From Pseudonocardia petroleophila (GTDB lineage: Bacteria > Actinomycetota > Actinomycetes > Mycobacteriales > Pseudonocardiaceae), in NCBI RefSeq assembly GCF_014235185.1, contig NZ_CP060131.1:3913501-3977500 (forward strand): a DNA stretch of 64,000 nt, read 5' to 3'. Both the position numbers and the translations under genes were made by a program. Shown here one piece after another: positions 34,823 to 42,504 of the stretch. The notes beneath the pieces are model-generated. The model did no database searches and was not told the DNA's origin. It saw only the letters and a list, made by a program, of their open reading frames with translations. The number at the start of each line of letters is the position of its first letter. The stretch's first letter is position 1.

Positions 34823-35557
34823 TCAGGCGCGCCAGAGGTGCGGGCCCGGCCGGGTCATCGGGACGTGCGGGACCACCACTGACCGGCTCAGTCGGGTCAG
34901 CGCCACCACGAGCTCGGCGACGTCCGCGGCGTCGATCATGGCCTCCGGGCTCACCTGGTCAGCCAGGCCCGCGGTCATGTCCGTCGCCACGTAGCCGGGG
35001 CACACCGCCGTCGCCGTGACCCCACCGGAGGACTCTTCGGTGTTGAGCGTCTCGCACAGCGACGTCAGCGCCGCCTTGCTCGCCCCGTAGGCGGAGTTCA
35101 GCGGCTCCCCGGCGACGCCGGTCAGCGAGGAGACGGCGATGACCTTCGCCGTACCGCGGTCCCCGGCGGTCCGGCGCAACGCCGGCAGCAGCCGCTGGGT
35201 CAGCACGAACGCCGAGCGCACGTTGATCGCGTACAGCTTGTCGAAGCGACGGGCGGGGAAGTCGGCGAACGGTCCGATGGACCCCATGCCGGCGTTGAGC
35301 ACCAGGGCGTCGATGCGGTCGTAGGTCTCGAGGTGCGCGTCCGCCAGCGCCACGACGTCGTCCTCGCTGCCCATGTCGGCGGGGACCGTTCGGACCCTCC
35401 CGCCGTGCGACCCGACCAGCCGCGCCGCCTGCTCGTCGAGGGGGCCGGCCGACCGGGCGCTGGTGGTGAGGTCCCAGCCGGCGGCGGCGAGCCGGTCGGC
35501 GATGAGGGCGCCGATCCCACGCGAGGCGCCGGTCACGAGCGCTGCGGGGGCGGTCAC
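34823..35557 (-). CDS. SDR family oxidoreductase
   Basis: 244 residues: [12 protein letters not shown] after the second strand (NADP-leaning), NAGMGS, Ser in VSSLTG, YGASK. The C-terminus is short and ends in [12 protein letters not shown] 35557 overlaps the stop of the SDR upstream (GTGA), so the two form an operon under the promoter at 36358-36402. Confidence 0.83.
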   Translation of the reverse strand: MTAPAALVTGASRGIGALIADRLAAAGWDLTTSARSAGPLDEQAARLVGSHGGRVRTVPADMGSEDDVVALADAHLETYDRIDALVLNAGMGSIGPFADFPARRFDKLYAINVRSAFVLTQRLLPALRRTAGDRGTAKVIAVSSLTGVAGEPLNSAYGASKAALTSLCETLNTEESSGGVTATAVCPGYVATDMTAGLADQVSPEAMIDAADVAELVVALTRLSRSVVVPHVPMTRPGPHLWRA

Positions 35558-36312
35558 CGGGGCGCCATCCGGATCGCGCCGTCGAGCCGGATCGTCTCGC
35601 CGTTGAGCATCGGGTTGACGACGACGTGCGCCACCAGGGCGGCGTACTCGTCGGGGTCCCCGAGCCGAGAGGGGTGGGGGACCTGCGCCTCCAGGGATGC
35701 GCGGGCCTCGTCGGACAGTCCGCGCAGGATCGGGGTCGCGAACATCCCGGGCGCGACGGTCACGACGCGGATCAGGGATCCCGCCAGGTCCCGCGCGATC
35801 GGCAGCGTCATGCCGACGATCCCGCCCTTCGACGCCGCGTAGGACGCCTGCCCGATCTGCCCGTCGAAAGCGGCGACCGACGCGGTGTTCACCACCACGC
35901 CGCGCTCATCGTCGACGGCCTCGGTCCGGGCCATCGCCTCGGCGGCGAGCCGGATGACGTTGAACGTGCCGATGAGGTTGATCTCCACGACACGGGCGAA
36001 GCGCTGCAGGTCGAGCGGGCCGCTGCGTGACAGCGTCCGCGCCGGGTCGCCGACCCCCGCGCAGTTGACCGCGACCCGCAGCGGGCCCCGCTCCGACGCG
36101 GCCGCCACCGCGGCGCCGACCTGCTCGGCGTCCCGGACGTCCGCCGCGACGAACGTGGCCCCGCCGAGCTCCCCGGCCGCTGCGGCGCCCGCGGACGACG
36201 CGAGGTCGACGAGCACCACCTCGGCGCCGTCGGCCGTCAGCCGTCGCGCGGTGGCCAGGCCGAGCCCGGACGCACCTCCCGTGACCAGAGCCACCGCTCC
36301 TCGTACGTCCAC
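35554..36312 (-). CDS. 3-hydroxyacyl-CoA dehydrogenase type 2-like SDR
   Basis: 252 residues close in pattern to HSD17B10-type 3-hydroxyacyl-CoA dehydrogenases: [13 protein letters not shown] (NAD), the loop [11 protein letters not shown], Ser in [21 protein letters not shown] and the characteristic [11 protein letters not shown] helix. It would oxidise 3-hydroxyacyl-CoA before thiolysis. GTG 36312 has a GAGGGGAG upstream; the longer frame crosses the promoter. Confidence 0.86.
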   Translation of the reverse strand: MDVRGAVALVTGGASGLGLATARRLTADGAEVVLVDLASSAGAAAAGELGGATFVAADVRDAEQVGAAVAAASERGPLRVAVNCAGVGDPARTLSRSGPLDLQRFARVVEINLIGTFNVIRLAAEAMARTEAVDDERGVVVNTASVAAFDGQIGQASYAASKGGIVGMTLPIARDLAGSLIRVVTVAPGMFATPILRGLSDEARASLEAQVPHPSRLGDPDEYAALVAHVVVNPMLNGETIRLDGAIRMAPR

Positions 36313-36357
36313 CGTGCTCCCCTCGCCGCGTCCCGAGCCGTTCAGGACGTGCCGGCG

Positions 36358-36402
36358 ACGTTCCCAGCCGGGGCCGCAGCGGGGTTGTCGCACTTCGCGC
36401 CA
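36358..36402 (-). promoter_or_regulatory. Regulon promoter of the two-SDR operon
   Basis: Plus strand TGTCGC-ACTTC-GCGCCA (36386-36402). The minus-strand -10 is GAACGT (36363-36358), one base from the TAACGT seen at the ligase gene. Confidence 0.6.
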
Positions 36403-36420
36403 GACCCCGCGCCGTGCCGG

Positions 36421-36464
36421 TGGAGCGGATTGCGACACCCGGGGACGACCGCGCGGCCTAGCGT
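36421..36464 (+). promoter_or_regulatory. Regulon promoter of the flavin reductase operon
   Basis: TGGAGCGGATTGCGACA (36421-36437) and -10 TAGCGT (36459-36464), 21 bp apart. It drives flavin reductase, RibBA-like, MoxR and VWA genes. Confidence 0.75.
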
Positions 36465-36499
36465 CGGAGCGAGCGAATCTCGAAGGAGGTGGACGGCCG

Positions 36500-36997
36500 A
36501 TGATCCGGATCGATGGGGTGACGGCGGACCCGGCTGGTCTGCGGGAGGTGTTCGGCTGCTTCCCCTCCGGGGTCACGGCGGTCTGCGCGCTGGTCGACGG
36601 GGTGCCGGTGGGGATGGCGGCCAGCTCCTTCACGTCGGTCTCGGTCGACCCGCCCCTGGTGTCGGTGTGCGTGCAGGACAGCTCGACGACCTGGCCGAAG
36701 CTCCGCGGTAGGCGCCGGTTGGGGGTCAGTGTGCTCGCCGAGGGCCACGACGCCGCCTGCCGGGCGCTGTCGATGAAGCACGGCGACCGCCTCGCCGACG
36801 TGGACTGGGAGGTGGGCGAGGACGGCGGCGTCTACGTCCACGGATCGAGCGCGTGGCTCGACTGCTCCCTGCACGCCGAGCTCCCGGCCGGCGACCACTC
36901 GATCGCCCTGCTCCGGATCCACGGCGCCAGGGCCGATGCGGACCGGCCACCGCTCGTGTTCCACGGCAGCCGCTTCCGCCGGCTGGCGGCGCTGTGA
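36500..36997 (+). CDS. Flavin reductase (HpaC-like, FMN-binding split barrel)
   Basis: 165 residues: [41 protein letters not shown] and the SSTTWPKLR helix are the usual FMN-binding motifs of two-component monooxygenase reductases. It would reduce free flavin with NAD(P)H for the luciferase-like monooxygenase at 20895, and both genes carry the same promoter element. ATG 36500 follows AAGGAGGT. The stop overlaps the next start (GTGA). Confidence 0.88.
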   Translation: MIRIDGVTADPAGLREVFGCFPSGVTAVCALVDGVPVGMAASSFTSVSVDPPLVSVCVQDSSTTWPKLRGRRRLGVSVLAEGHDAACRALSMKHGDRLADVDWEVGEDGGVYVHGSSAWLDCSLHAELPAGDHSIALLRIHGARADADRPPLVFHGSRFRRLAAL

Positions 36998-38079
36998 GCG
37001 GCAGCCGGGTCACCGACGCGCTGGCCGCAGTGGCCGCCGGACGGCCGGTGGTGGTCGTCGACGACGCCGATCGCGAGGACGAGGGCGACCTGATCTTCGC
37101 CGCGGAGTGCGCGACGCCGGCGCTGCTGGCCTTCACCGTCCGCCACACCTCGGGGTTCGTGTGCGTGGCCCTGCCCGAGGCGGAGTGCACGCGGCTGGCC
37201 CTGCCGCCGATGCACCACACGCTGGGGGACCGGTTCGGCACGGCCTACCGGGTGACGGTCGACCTGCGTGGCACGGGTACGGGCATCTCCGCTGCCGACC
37301 GGAGCCGCACGGTCGCCGCGCTCGCCGCCGCCCACACCCGTTCCGCCGACCTGCTGCGGCCCGGGCACGTCGTGCCCCTGGCCGCGCGCGAGGGCGGCGT
37401 GCTGCGCAGGCCCGGGCACACCGAGGCCGCCGTCGACCTCGCGCGGCTCGCCGGGATGCGCCCGGCCGGTGCGCTGTGCGAGATCGTCAGCACCGCCCGG
37501 CCGGGCGAGATGGCCCGCGGCTCGGAGCTGGAGGGCTTCGCCCGGGACCACGACCTGGTACTGGTGTCCATCGCCGAGCTGGTGGCGCATCGGGAACGTA
37601 CGGAGGCGCAGGTGGTGCGCGCCGCCGCCACCGCTCTCCCGACGGGTCCCGGGCAGTTCCGCGCCGTCGGTTACCGCGGTGTCGCGGACGGGGCGGAGCA
37701 CGTCGCCCTGGTCCACGGCGAGGTGGGCGAGGGCCGGGACGTGCCGGTGCACGTCCACGTGGAGTGCCTGACCGGCGACGTGTTCGGGTCGCGCGCGTGC
37801 GGGTGCCGCGCGGCACTGGACGGCGCCCTCCGGACCGTCACGGCGGCCGGACGGGGTGTCGTCGTCTACGCGCGCCCGGCGGGCGGTGTCCGGGCCTGCG
37901 GCGTCCTCGACCCCCTGCGGCCCCCGTCCGGGACCGCCGTGCCCGCCGCCTCCATCCTGCGGGACCTCGGGGTGTGGTCGGTCCGGCTGGTCGGCGGGAC
38001 CGGCAGCGTGCACACCGTCCTGGTTGACCAAGGCCTGTGCGGCGACGACCGCACGGCACCCCAGGCGGTGGCCGGATGA
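36994..38079 (+). CDS. ribBA: RibBA-like protein: DHBP synthase with degenerate GTP cyclohydrolase II
   Basis: 361 residues. The N-terminal half (about 5-200) has the DHBP synthase residues: VDDADREDEGDL, FTVRHTSGF, and the HTEAAVDLARLAG helix. The C-terminal half keeps the three zinc ligands (ECLTGDVFGSRACGC), but the catalytic EGRGIGL loop of GTP cyclohydrolase II is replaced by GGVRACGVLD and the next 30 or so residues are missing. DHBP synthase is likely active; the second activity is doubtful. The GTG start is inside the flavin reductase stop, so FMN supply appears tied to the reductase. Confidence 0.8.
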   Translation: MSGSRVTDALAAVAAGRPVVVVDDADREDEGDLIFAAECATPALLAFTVRHTSGFVCVALPEAECTRLALPPMHHTLGDRFGTAYRVTVDLRGTGTGISAADRSRTVAALAAAHTRSADLLRPGHVVPLAAREGGVLRRPGHTEAAVDLARLAGMRPAGALCEIVSTARPGEMARGSELEGFARDHDLVLVSIAELVAHRERTEAQVVRAAATALPTGPGQFRAVGYRGVADGAEHVALVHGEVGEGRDVPVHVHVECLTGDVFGSRACGCRAALDGALRTVTAAGRGVVVYARPAGGVRACGVLDPLRPPSGTAVPAASILRDLGVWSVRLVGGTGSVHTVLVDQGLCGDDRTAPQAVAG

Positions 38080-38969
38080 CGGGCACGACGGTGTCCACGC
38101 GGGCCGCGGTGGCCGCGGTGGTCGTGGGCCGGTCCCGGGAGCTGGACCTGGTGCTGGCTGCGGTGTCGGCGGGGCGCGATGTCCTGCTGGAGGGGCCGCC
38201 GGGGACGTCGAAGTCGACGATGCTGCGCGCGATCACCGCCCATTGGGGGGTGCCGTTCGTGCTGGTGGAGGGCAACGCGGAGCTGACACCGGCCCGGCTG
38301 GTCGGCCACCACAACCCGGCGCGGGTGCTGCGGGAGGACTACTCGGCCGAGAACTTCGTCGCCGGCCCGCTGGTGGAGGCGATGCGGGCGGGCGGGTTCC
38401 TCTACATCGAGGAGCTCAACCGCACCCCGGAGGACACCCTGAACACGCTGCTGGGGGCGATGGCGGAGCGGGAGGTGACGGTGCCGCGGGTCGGGACGGT
38501 CACGGCGCTGCCGACGTTCCGGGTGCTGGCGTCGATGAACCCGTTCGACAACGTGGGCACGGCACGGATCTCCGACTCGGTCTACGACCGGTGGTGCCGC
38601 CTCGCGGTGGGCTACCAGGACGCGGGGGAGGAGTCCGACATCGTCCGGGCGCGGACCGGGTCCGAGGACGAGCTGCTGGTGTCCGACGCCGTCGCGATCA
38701 CCCGGGCCACCCGCGCGCACCCCGAGCTGCGCCGCGGCTCGTCGGTGCGCGGGGCGATCGACCTCGTCGCCGTCGCGGTCGAACTGGGGAAGCTGAGCTC
38801 CTACGCCGACCGGGAGCGGCTCGTCCTCGACGCCGCACTGCTCGCGCTCTCGGCGCGGGTCGGGGTCGACGAGGCCTCGGACGCGACCCCGGAGGCGGTG
38901 ATCACCGAGATCTGGGAGAACCATTTTTTCTCCTCCCCCGGCGTGCGGCGCCGGGACCTCACCGCCTGA
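38076..38969 (+). CDS. MoxR-type AAA+ ATPase
   Basis: 297 residues: Walker A EGPPGTSKS, Walker B LYIEELNR, sensor LASMNPFDN and the MoxR-type C-terminal helical lid. Such ATPases act with VWA-domain proteins to mature or activate metal- or cofactor-containing enzymes (CoxD/NorQ logic). It starts at an ATGA overlap with the RibBA-like gene and is followed by a VWA gene. Its client is unknown. Confidence 0.87.
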   Translation: MTGTTVSTRAAVAAVVVGRSRELDLVLAAVSAGRDVLLEGPPGTSKSTMLRAITAHWGVPFVLVEGNAELTPARLVGHHNPARVLREDYSAENFVAGPLVEAMRAGGFLYIEELNRTPEDTLNTLLGAMAEREVTVPRVGTVTALPTFRVLASMNPFDNVGTARISDSVYDRWCRLAVGYQDAGEESDIVRARTGSEDELLVSDAVAITRATRAHPELRRGSSVRGAIDLVAVAVELGKLSSYADRERLVLDAALLALSARVGVDEASDATPEAVITEIWENHFFSSPGVRRRDLTA

Positions 38970-39064
38970 GCGTCGACAACGCTGTCGCGCTGCCGACCGC
39001 CGAGACCCGGTCCCCGCTCGCCCCGCTGCGGCGCCGACCCAAGCAGCTCACGGAGGCACCGCAG

Positions 39065-39949
39065 GTGTTCGCCTCGGGGAGCGGCCCGCCGGTCGTGGTC
39101 GAGCTCGACGGCGGCCGCGGCGACGGGGCGGACGGCGCGACCGGTGGCCAGGGCGTGCTGGTGACCGCGCAGACCGCGCGGCGCCGCGATCTGACCGAAC
39201 TGCTGGAGGACCGGCCCGCCGATCCCGAGGTGGCGGTGATGGCCGCGCGGATCGCCCGCCGGCTGGCGATCCGGCGCCGCCCGCGTGAGGTCCGGCGCGA
39301 GCGCGGTGGGGGCGGGTTGGCATCGGTGCCCTACCGGTACCGCTCCGACGACATCGACCTCGACCGCACCATCGAGGTGCTGACCGAGCGGCCCTTCCCG
39401 GAGGACACCGACATCGTCGTGCGGGAGAGGATGGGATCGCGGCGGGCCGTGGTGCTCGTCGTGGACGTCTCCGGGTCGATGCGGGGGGAGAAGGTGCGGA
39501 TCGCCGCGGCCACGGTGGCGGCGCTGGCTGCGGACCTGTCGGGGGCGGGTGACCAGTTGGCGGTAGTGGCGTTCTGGTCCGACGCCGCTCTGCTCAAGCC
39601 CCTCACGACGCCGTCGTCCACCTCGGCGCTGCTCGACCAGCTGCTGCGCATCCCCGCCCGCGGTCTGACCGACGTCGGGTTCGGGTTGCAGGTGGCCCGC
39701 ACCGAGCTGGTTCGCGACGCGGCGCGGCACCGCACAGCGGTCCTGCTGTCCGACGCGGTCCACAACGCGGGCCCGGACCCGCGACTGGTCGCACGGCGCT
39801 TCCCGGAGCTGCACGTGCTGCTCGAGACCGACGGTGAGCACGACGCCCCGCTGGGCCGCGACATCGCCCGGCTGGGGAAGGGGCGGTGCTTGCCGGTGGC
39901 GTCGCACCGCGACGTCGCACCCGCCCTGAACCGGATCCTGGCCGGCTGA
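39065..39949 (+). CDS. VWA-domain protein (CoxE-like) partner of MoxR
   Basis: About 294 residues. The MIDAS motif DVSGSM is in VVLVVDVSGSMRGEKV, with further metal-site parts in AFWSDAALL and GLTDVGFGL, over about residues 130-290. The N-terminal part is basic (RLAIRRRPREVRRER). I chose GTG 39065 for GGAGG 8 bp upstream; the frame is open back to 38966, where only a CTG would overlap the MoxR stop, so the N-terminus is uncertain. Last gene of the flavin reductase operon. Confidence 0.75.
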   Translation: MFASGSGPPVVVELDGGRGDGADGATGGQGVLVTAQTARRRDLTELLEDRPADPEVAVMAARIARRLAIRRRPREVRRERGGGGLASVPYRYRSDDIDLDRTIEVLTERPFPEDTDIVVRERMGSRRAVVLVVDVSGSMRGEKVRIAAATVAALAADLSGAGDQLAVVAFWSDAALLKPLTTPSSTSALLDQLLRIPARGLTDVGFGLQVARTELVRDAARHRTAVLLSDAVHNAGPDPRLVARRFPELHVLLETDGEHDAPLGRDIARLGKGRCLPVASHRDVAPALNRILAG

Positions 39950-39997
39950 CTGCGACGTGTCCGCCGCCGCAGGGTTTGTCCAGTCGATCCCACCGCC

Positions 39998-40171
39998 GTG
40001 TTCGACTTCTGGACGGAGGTCGCGCGGTGGGCGACGAGGATGGAGATCGGTGCGGGTGAGCGGTTCGAGCTGGGCCCCCTCGGTCCCCGGCCGCGCAAGG
40101 TGTTCGGGATCGGCACGACCTTCCACGGCTACCTGGAGCAGGCCAGGCGGTCGGTGCCCGAGGTGCCGCTC
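39998..40171 (+). pseudogene. Fumarylacetoacetate hydrolase-family remnant
   Basis: The translation from 39998 (FDFWTEVARWATRMEIGAG, then GPLGPRPRKVFGIGTTFHGYLEQARRSVPEVPL, given here in pieces) follows the N-terminal pattern of FAH-family hydrolases up to the IGLNYRDHAAE block. After about 40171 the similarity stops and unrelated sequence begins. The catalytic domain is missing. It marks the right edge of the catabolic island and suggests that a larger cluster was cut here. Confidence 0.5.
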
Positions 40172-40334
40172 GCATCTGATCTGAGGGCGAGCGCCCCAGC
40201 ACACGGCCTGTCTGCGCCTGTCCGGTCGGCGTCCCCTGGTCGCTGGTCGGTTGGATGGATCGGGTGGTGTCCAGCCGCCGTTGTGACGAATCGGCACTGC
40301 GACGGTTGGTCCAGCAGGCGGATCTCGTTGCTGA

Positions 40335-40364
40335 TCCGTGGTCATCTCGTGGCTGCGCGTGGTC
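40335..40364 (+). repeat. Island-flanking motif, right copy
   Basis: TCCGTGGTCATCTCGTGGC and the following GTGGTC block match 10331-10360 at 24 of 30 positions. It lies between the hydrolase remnant and the endonuclease gene. With the left copy it brackets the catabolic island in direct orientation. Confidence 0.4.
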
Positions 40365-40410
40365 CCATCCTGTAGCTGGAGGTCGTGCGGGACTGGCCGA
40401 GGGGACGTGC

Positions 40411-41946
40411 GTGGCGGGCTCGCGGGAGTGGGAGCGGCAGCAGCGACGGATCGCGACGGAGCTGGAGCGTGAGCGTCGCGCCACTGAGCGCGATCGGGTG
40501 GCCGAGGAGAAGGCGGCGCATCAGCTGCGGGTCGCGGAGAAGCGTGAGTGCGCGCGTCGCCGGACCGAGGAGCTGGAGGAGCGGATGTCCGCACTCCGCT
40601 CCGCTCTGCCGAACGGGCTACGACACCCGGCGGAGGTGGACATCGAGGAGATGCGCCGGCGACCGGAGACGAGCCGGCTGGAGCTGGGAGAGCTCGTCGA
40701 GCCGATCGTTGCGACCTCCTGGGAGCTCGCGGAACCTCCTCGGCCCGGTGCGTTCGCGCGGGCCCTCGGTGGGATGCGCGAGTGGCGCGACCAGCGGGAT
40801 GCGGCGAAGGTGCGGTACGACGCGTACGTCGACGACGTCCGGCGTCGGGAGAGCCTCCGCCTCGAGCAGGTCGCACGCCTGCAGCAGGAGCACGCCGAGA
40901 GGATGCGCCTCGCGCTCGTAGAGGCTGATCACCACAACGCCGAGGTGAACCGCATTCGCGACGGGCTACCGGCCCGTGAGAAGACCGCGGTCGAGTCGTT
41001 CCTGCGGCATGTTCTGCTCGAGCTGCCGCTGCCGGAGGGTTTCCCGCACGAGGTCGACGTCGTGTTCAGCCCGGCCACGGAGCAGGCCCTGGTACAGCTG
41101 ACGCTGCCGCCGCGGGATGTGGTGCCTGTCGAGAAGTCGTTCTCCTACATCGAGCGGTCGGATTCCGAACGCACCGCGGCTCGGCCCCCGCGGGAGATCG
41201 CGGAGGCGTACCGCAGCGTGGTCGCCCAGGTCGTGGTGCTAGCCCTTCGCCAGGTCCTCGGCGCGGACGGGGCGCTGCTGAGGGTGGGCGTGAACGCTCA
41301 CGTACACGCGATCGACCCGGCGACGGGCGAGTGGGAGTACCCGTGTCTGGTGAGCGTCGATGCGGCGCGGGAGGACTTCCCACGGGAGGAAGCGCTGCGG
41401 AACGTCGATGCGGTGCAGTGCCTGAACCGACTCAAGGCGATCGTCTCCCATCACCCGTACGCCCTGGAGGCGGTCGAGCCGGTCCTGGTCTTCGACCTCA
41501 CCAAGTTCGCCTTCGTGGAGGGACTGGACGCGGTAGCCACATTGGATGCCCGGCCGAACCTCCTGGAGATGAGTTCGACCAACTTCGAACACCTGGTGCG
41601 CCAGCTCTTCGAGGCCCAGGGCGCAGAGGGCTGGACCACGACCCAGAGCAACGACGACGGCGTCGACGCGGTGATCGTGAACCGCAGCAACCTCATCGGC
41701 GGGCTCGCCGTCGTGCAGGCCAAGCGCTACAAGCCCGGCAACGTGCTCGGGCCCAGCCACTACCGGGAGCTCGCCGGCACGATGGAGGAGAAGAAGGCCG
41801 GGTGGGGCGTGCTGGTCACGACGTCCCGGTTCACCGCAGGTTGCGAGCAGAAAGCTCGAGAACACGGCCGGATGCAGCTGATCGACGGGAACCGCCTGAT
41901 CTGGTTGATCAAGGAGTACCTCGACAAGGACGTCCTTGTCGGCTGA
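40411..41946 (+). CDS. Mrr-like restriction endonuclease with long coiled-coil N-terminus
   Basis: 511 residues. Residues 1-60 and about 140-180 are charged helices typical of coiled coils (ELERERRATERDR). A middle alpha/beta region follows, and the C-terminal 120 residues are an Mrr-type PD-(D/E)XK nuclease: NFEHLVRQLFEAQG, then SNDDGVDAVI and VVQAKRYKPG supply the catalytic Asp and the Q-x-K motif. It probably cuts modified or foreign DNA, or has a DNA-processing role on the element. GTG 40411 has GAGGGG upstream. No methyltransferase is adjacent. Confidence 0.8.
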   Translation: MAGSREWERQQRRIATELERERRATERDRVAEEKAAHQLRVAEKRECARRRTEELEERMSALRSALPNGLRHPAEVDIEEMRRRPETSRLELGELVEPIVATSWELAEPPRPGAFARALGGMREWRDQRDAAKVRYDAYVDDVRRRESLRLEQVARLQQEHAERMRLALVEADHHNAEVNRIRDGLPAREKTAVESFLRHVLLELPLPEGFPHEVDVVFSPATEQALVQLTLPPRDVVPVEKSFSYIERSDSERTAARPPREIAEAYRSVVAQVVVLALRQVLGADGALLRVGVNAHVHAIDPATGEWEYPCLVSVDAAREDFPREEALRNVDAVQCLNRLKAIVSHHPYALEAVEPVLVFDLTKFAFVEGLDAVATLDARPNLLEMSSTNFEHLVRQLFEAQGAEGWTTTQSNDDGVDAVIVNRSNLIGGLAVVQAKRYKPGNVLGPSHYRELAGTMEEKKAGWGVLVTTSRFTAGCEQKAREHGRMQLIDGNRLIWLIKEYLDKDVLVG

Positions 41947-42156
41947 CAGTCCTCCTCCTCCCCTCGTGAGTTGATCCGGCAGTACGCAGCGGGCGGGAGA
42001 ACAGGGCAGCGAGATATGCCGATGGCAGCCTTCTGGCGCGAAGAGGCGGGAACGGGGGCGTTCCCGACGGCACAAGCCTCGGTGCGTGGTCGATGCGGAC
42101 GGCTCGGTGTTCGACGTGACCACGCTTCGATCCACTCGTCATAGTCGCCTGTCACC
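41947..42156 (+). other. Non-coding segment before mobC, candidate oriT
   Basis: 210 bp directly upstream of the MobC and relaxase genes. It contains the inverted repeat GGGAACG-GGGG-CGTTCCC (42048-42065). Origins of transfer commonly lie here with such repeats. No nick-site sequence is recognised, so this is positional evidence only. Confidence 0.4.
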
Positions 42157-42504
42157 GTGGACGGGACGGGCCGGAGGTCGGGACGCCGAAGGGTTCGCGC
42201 CGATGAGGTGCGGTCCTGCCGGGTGGTGGTTCGGTTCTCGGAGTCGGAGCGTCGCAAGCTCAACGATGCGGCGCGCCTGGCCGGTGCCGCGCTTGCTGCC
42301 TGGATCGGGGATGCGGCTCTGCGGGTGGCTGCGGGTCGTGGCGAGGGGACCGGCGTTACCGATTTGCTACGGCTCCACGCTGACGTCGTCGCATTTGCCT
42401 CGCGAGCATCGGGCTCAGACGCTGCCGATGCGCACCGCCTCTTGACACGGCTGGATGCCGCAATCGATGCCGTAGCTGCGACTCGCGAAGACGACCGATT
42501 GTGA
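42157..42504 (+). CDS. MobC-like relaxosome accessory protein
   Basis: 115 residues. SCRVVVRFSESERRKLNDAARLAG is the ribbon-helix-helix pattern of plasmid mobilisation MobC proteins (shown in part: VVVRFSESERRKLNDAA), followed by a helical C-terminus. It would bind oriT and assist the relaxase. GTG 42157; the stop overlaps the relaxase GTG (GTGA). Confidence 0.75.
   Translation: MDGTGRRSGRRRVRADEVRSCRVVVRFSESERRKLNDAARLAGAALAAWIGDAALRVAAGRGEGTGVTDLLRLHADVVAFASRASGSDAADAHRLLTRLDAAIDAVAATREDDRL

Noticed and set aside
12106..36464. The element as an ordinary TTGCGA -35 box
   Set aside because: The spacing to the -10 would be about 24 bp, far from 17, and the conservation covers both arms of an inverted repeat.
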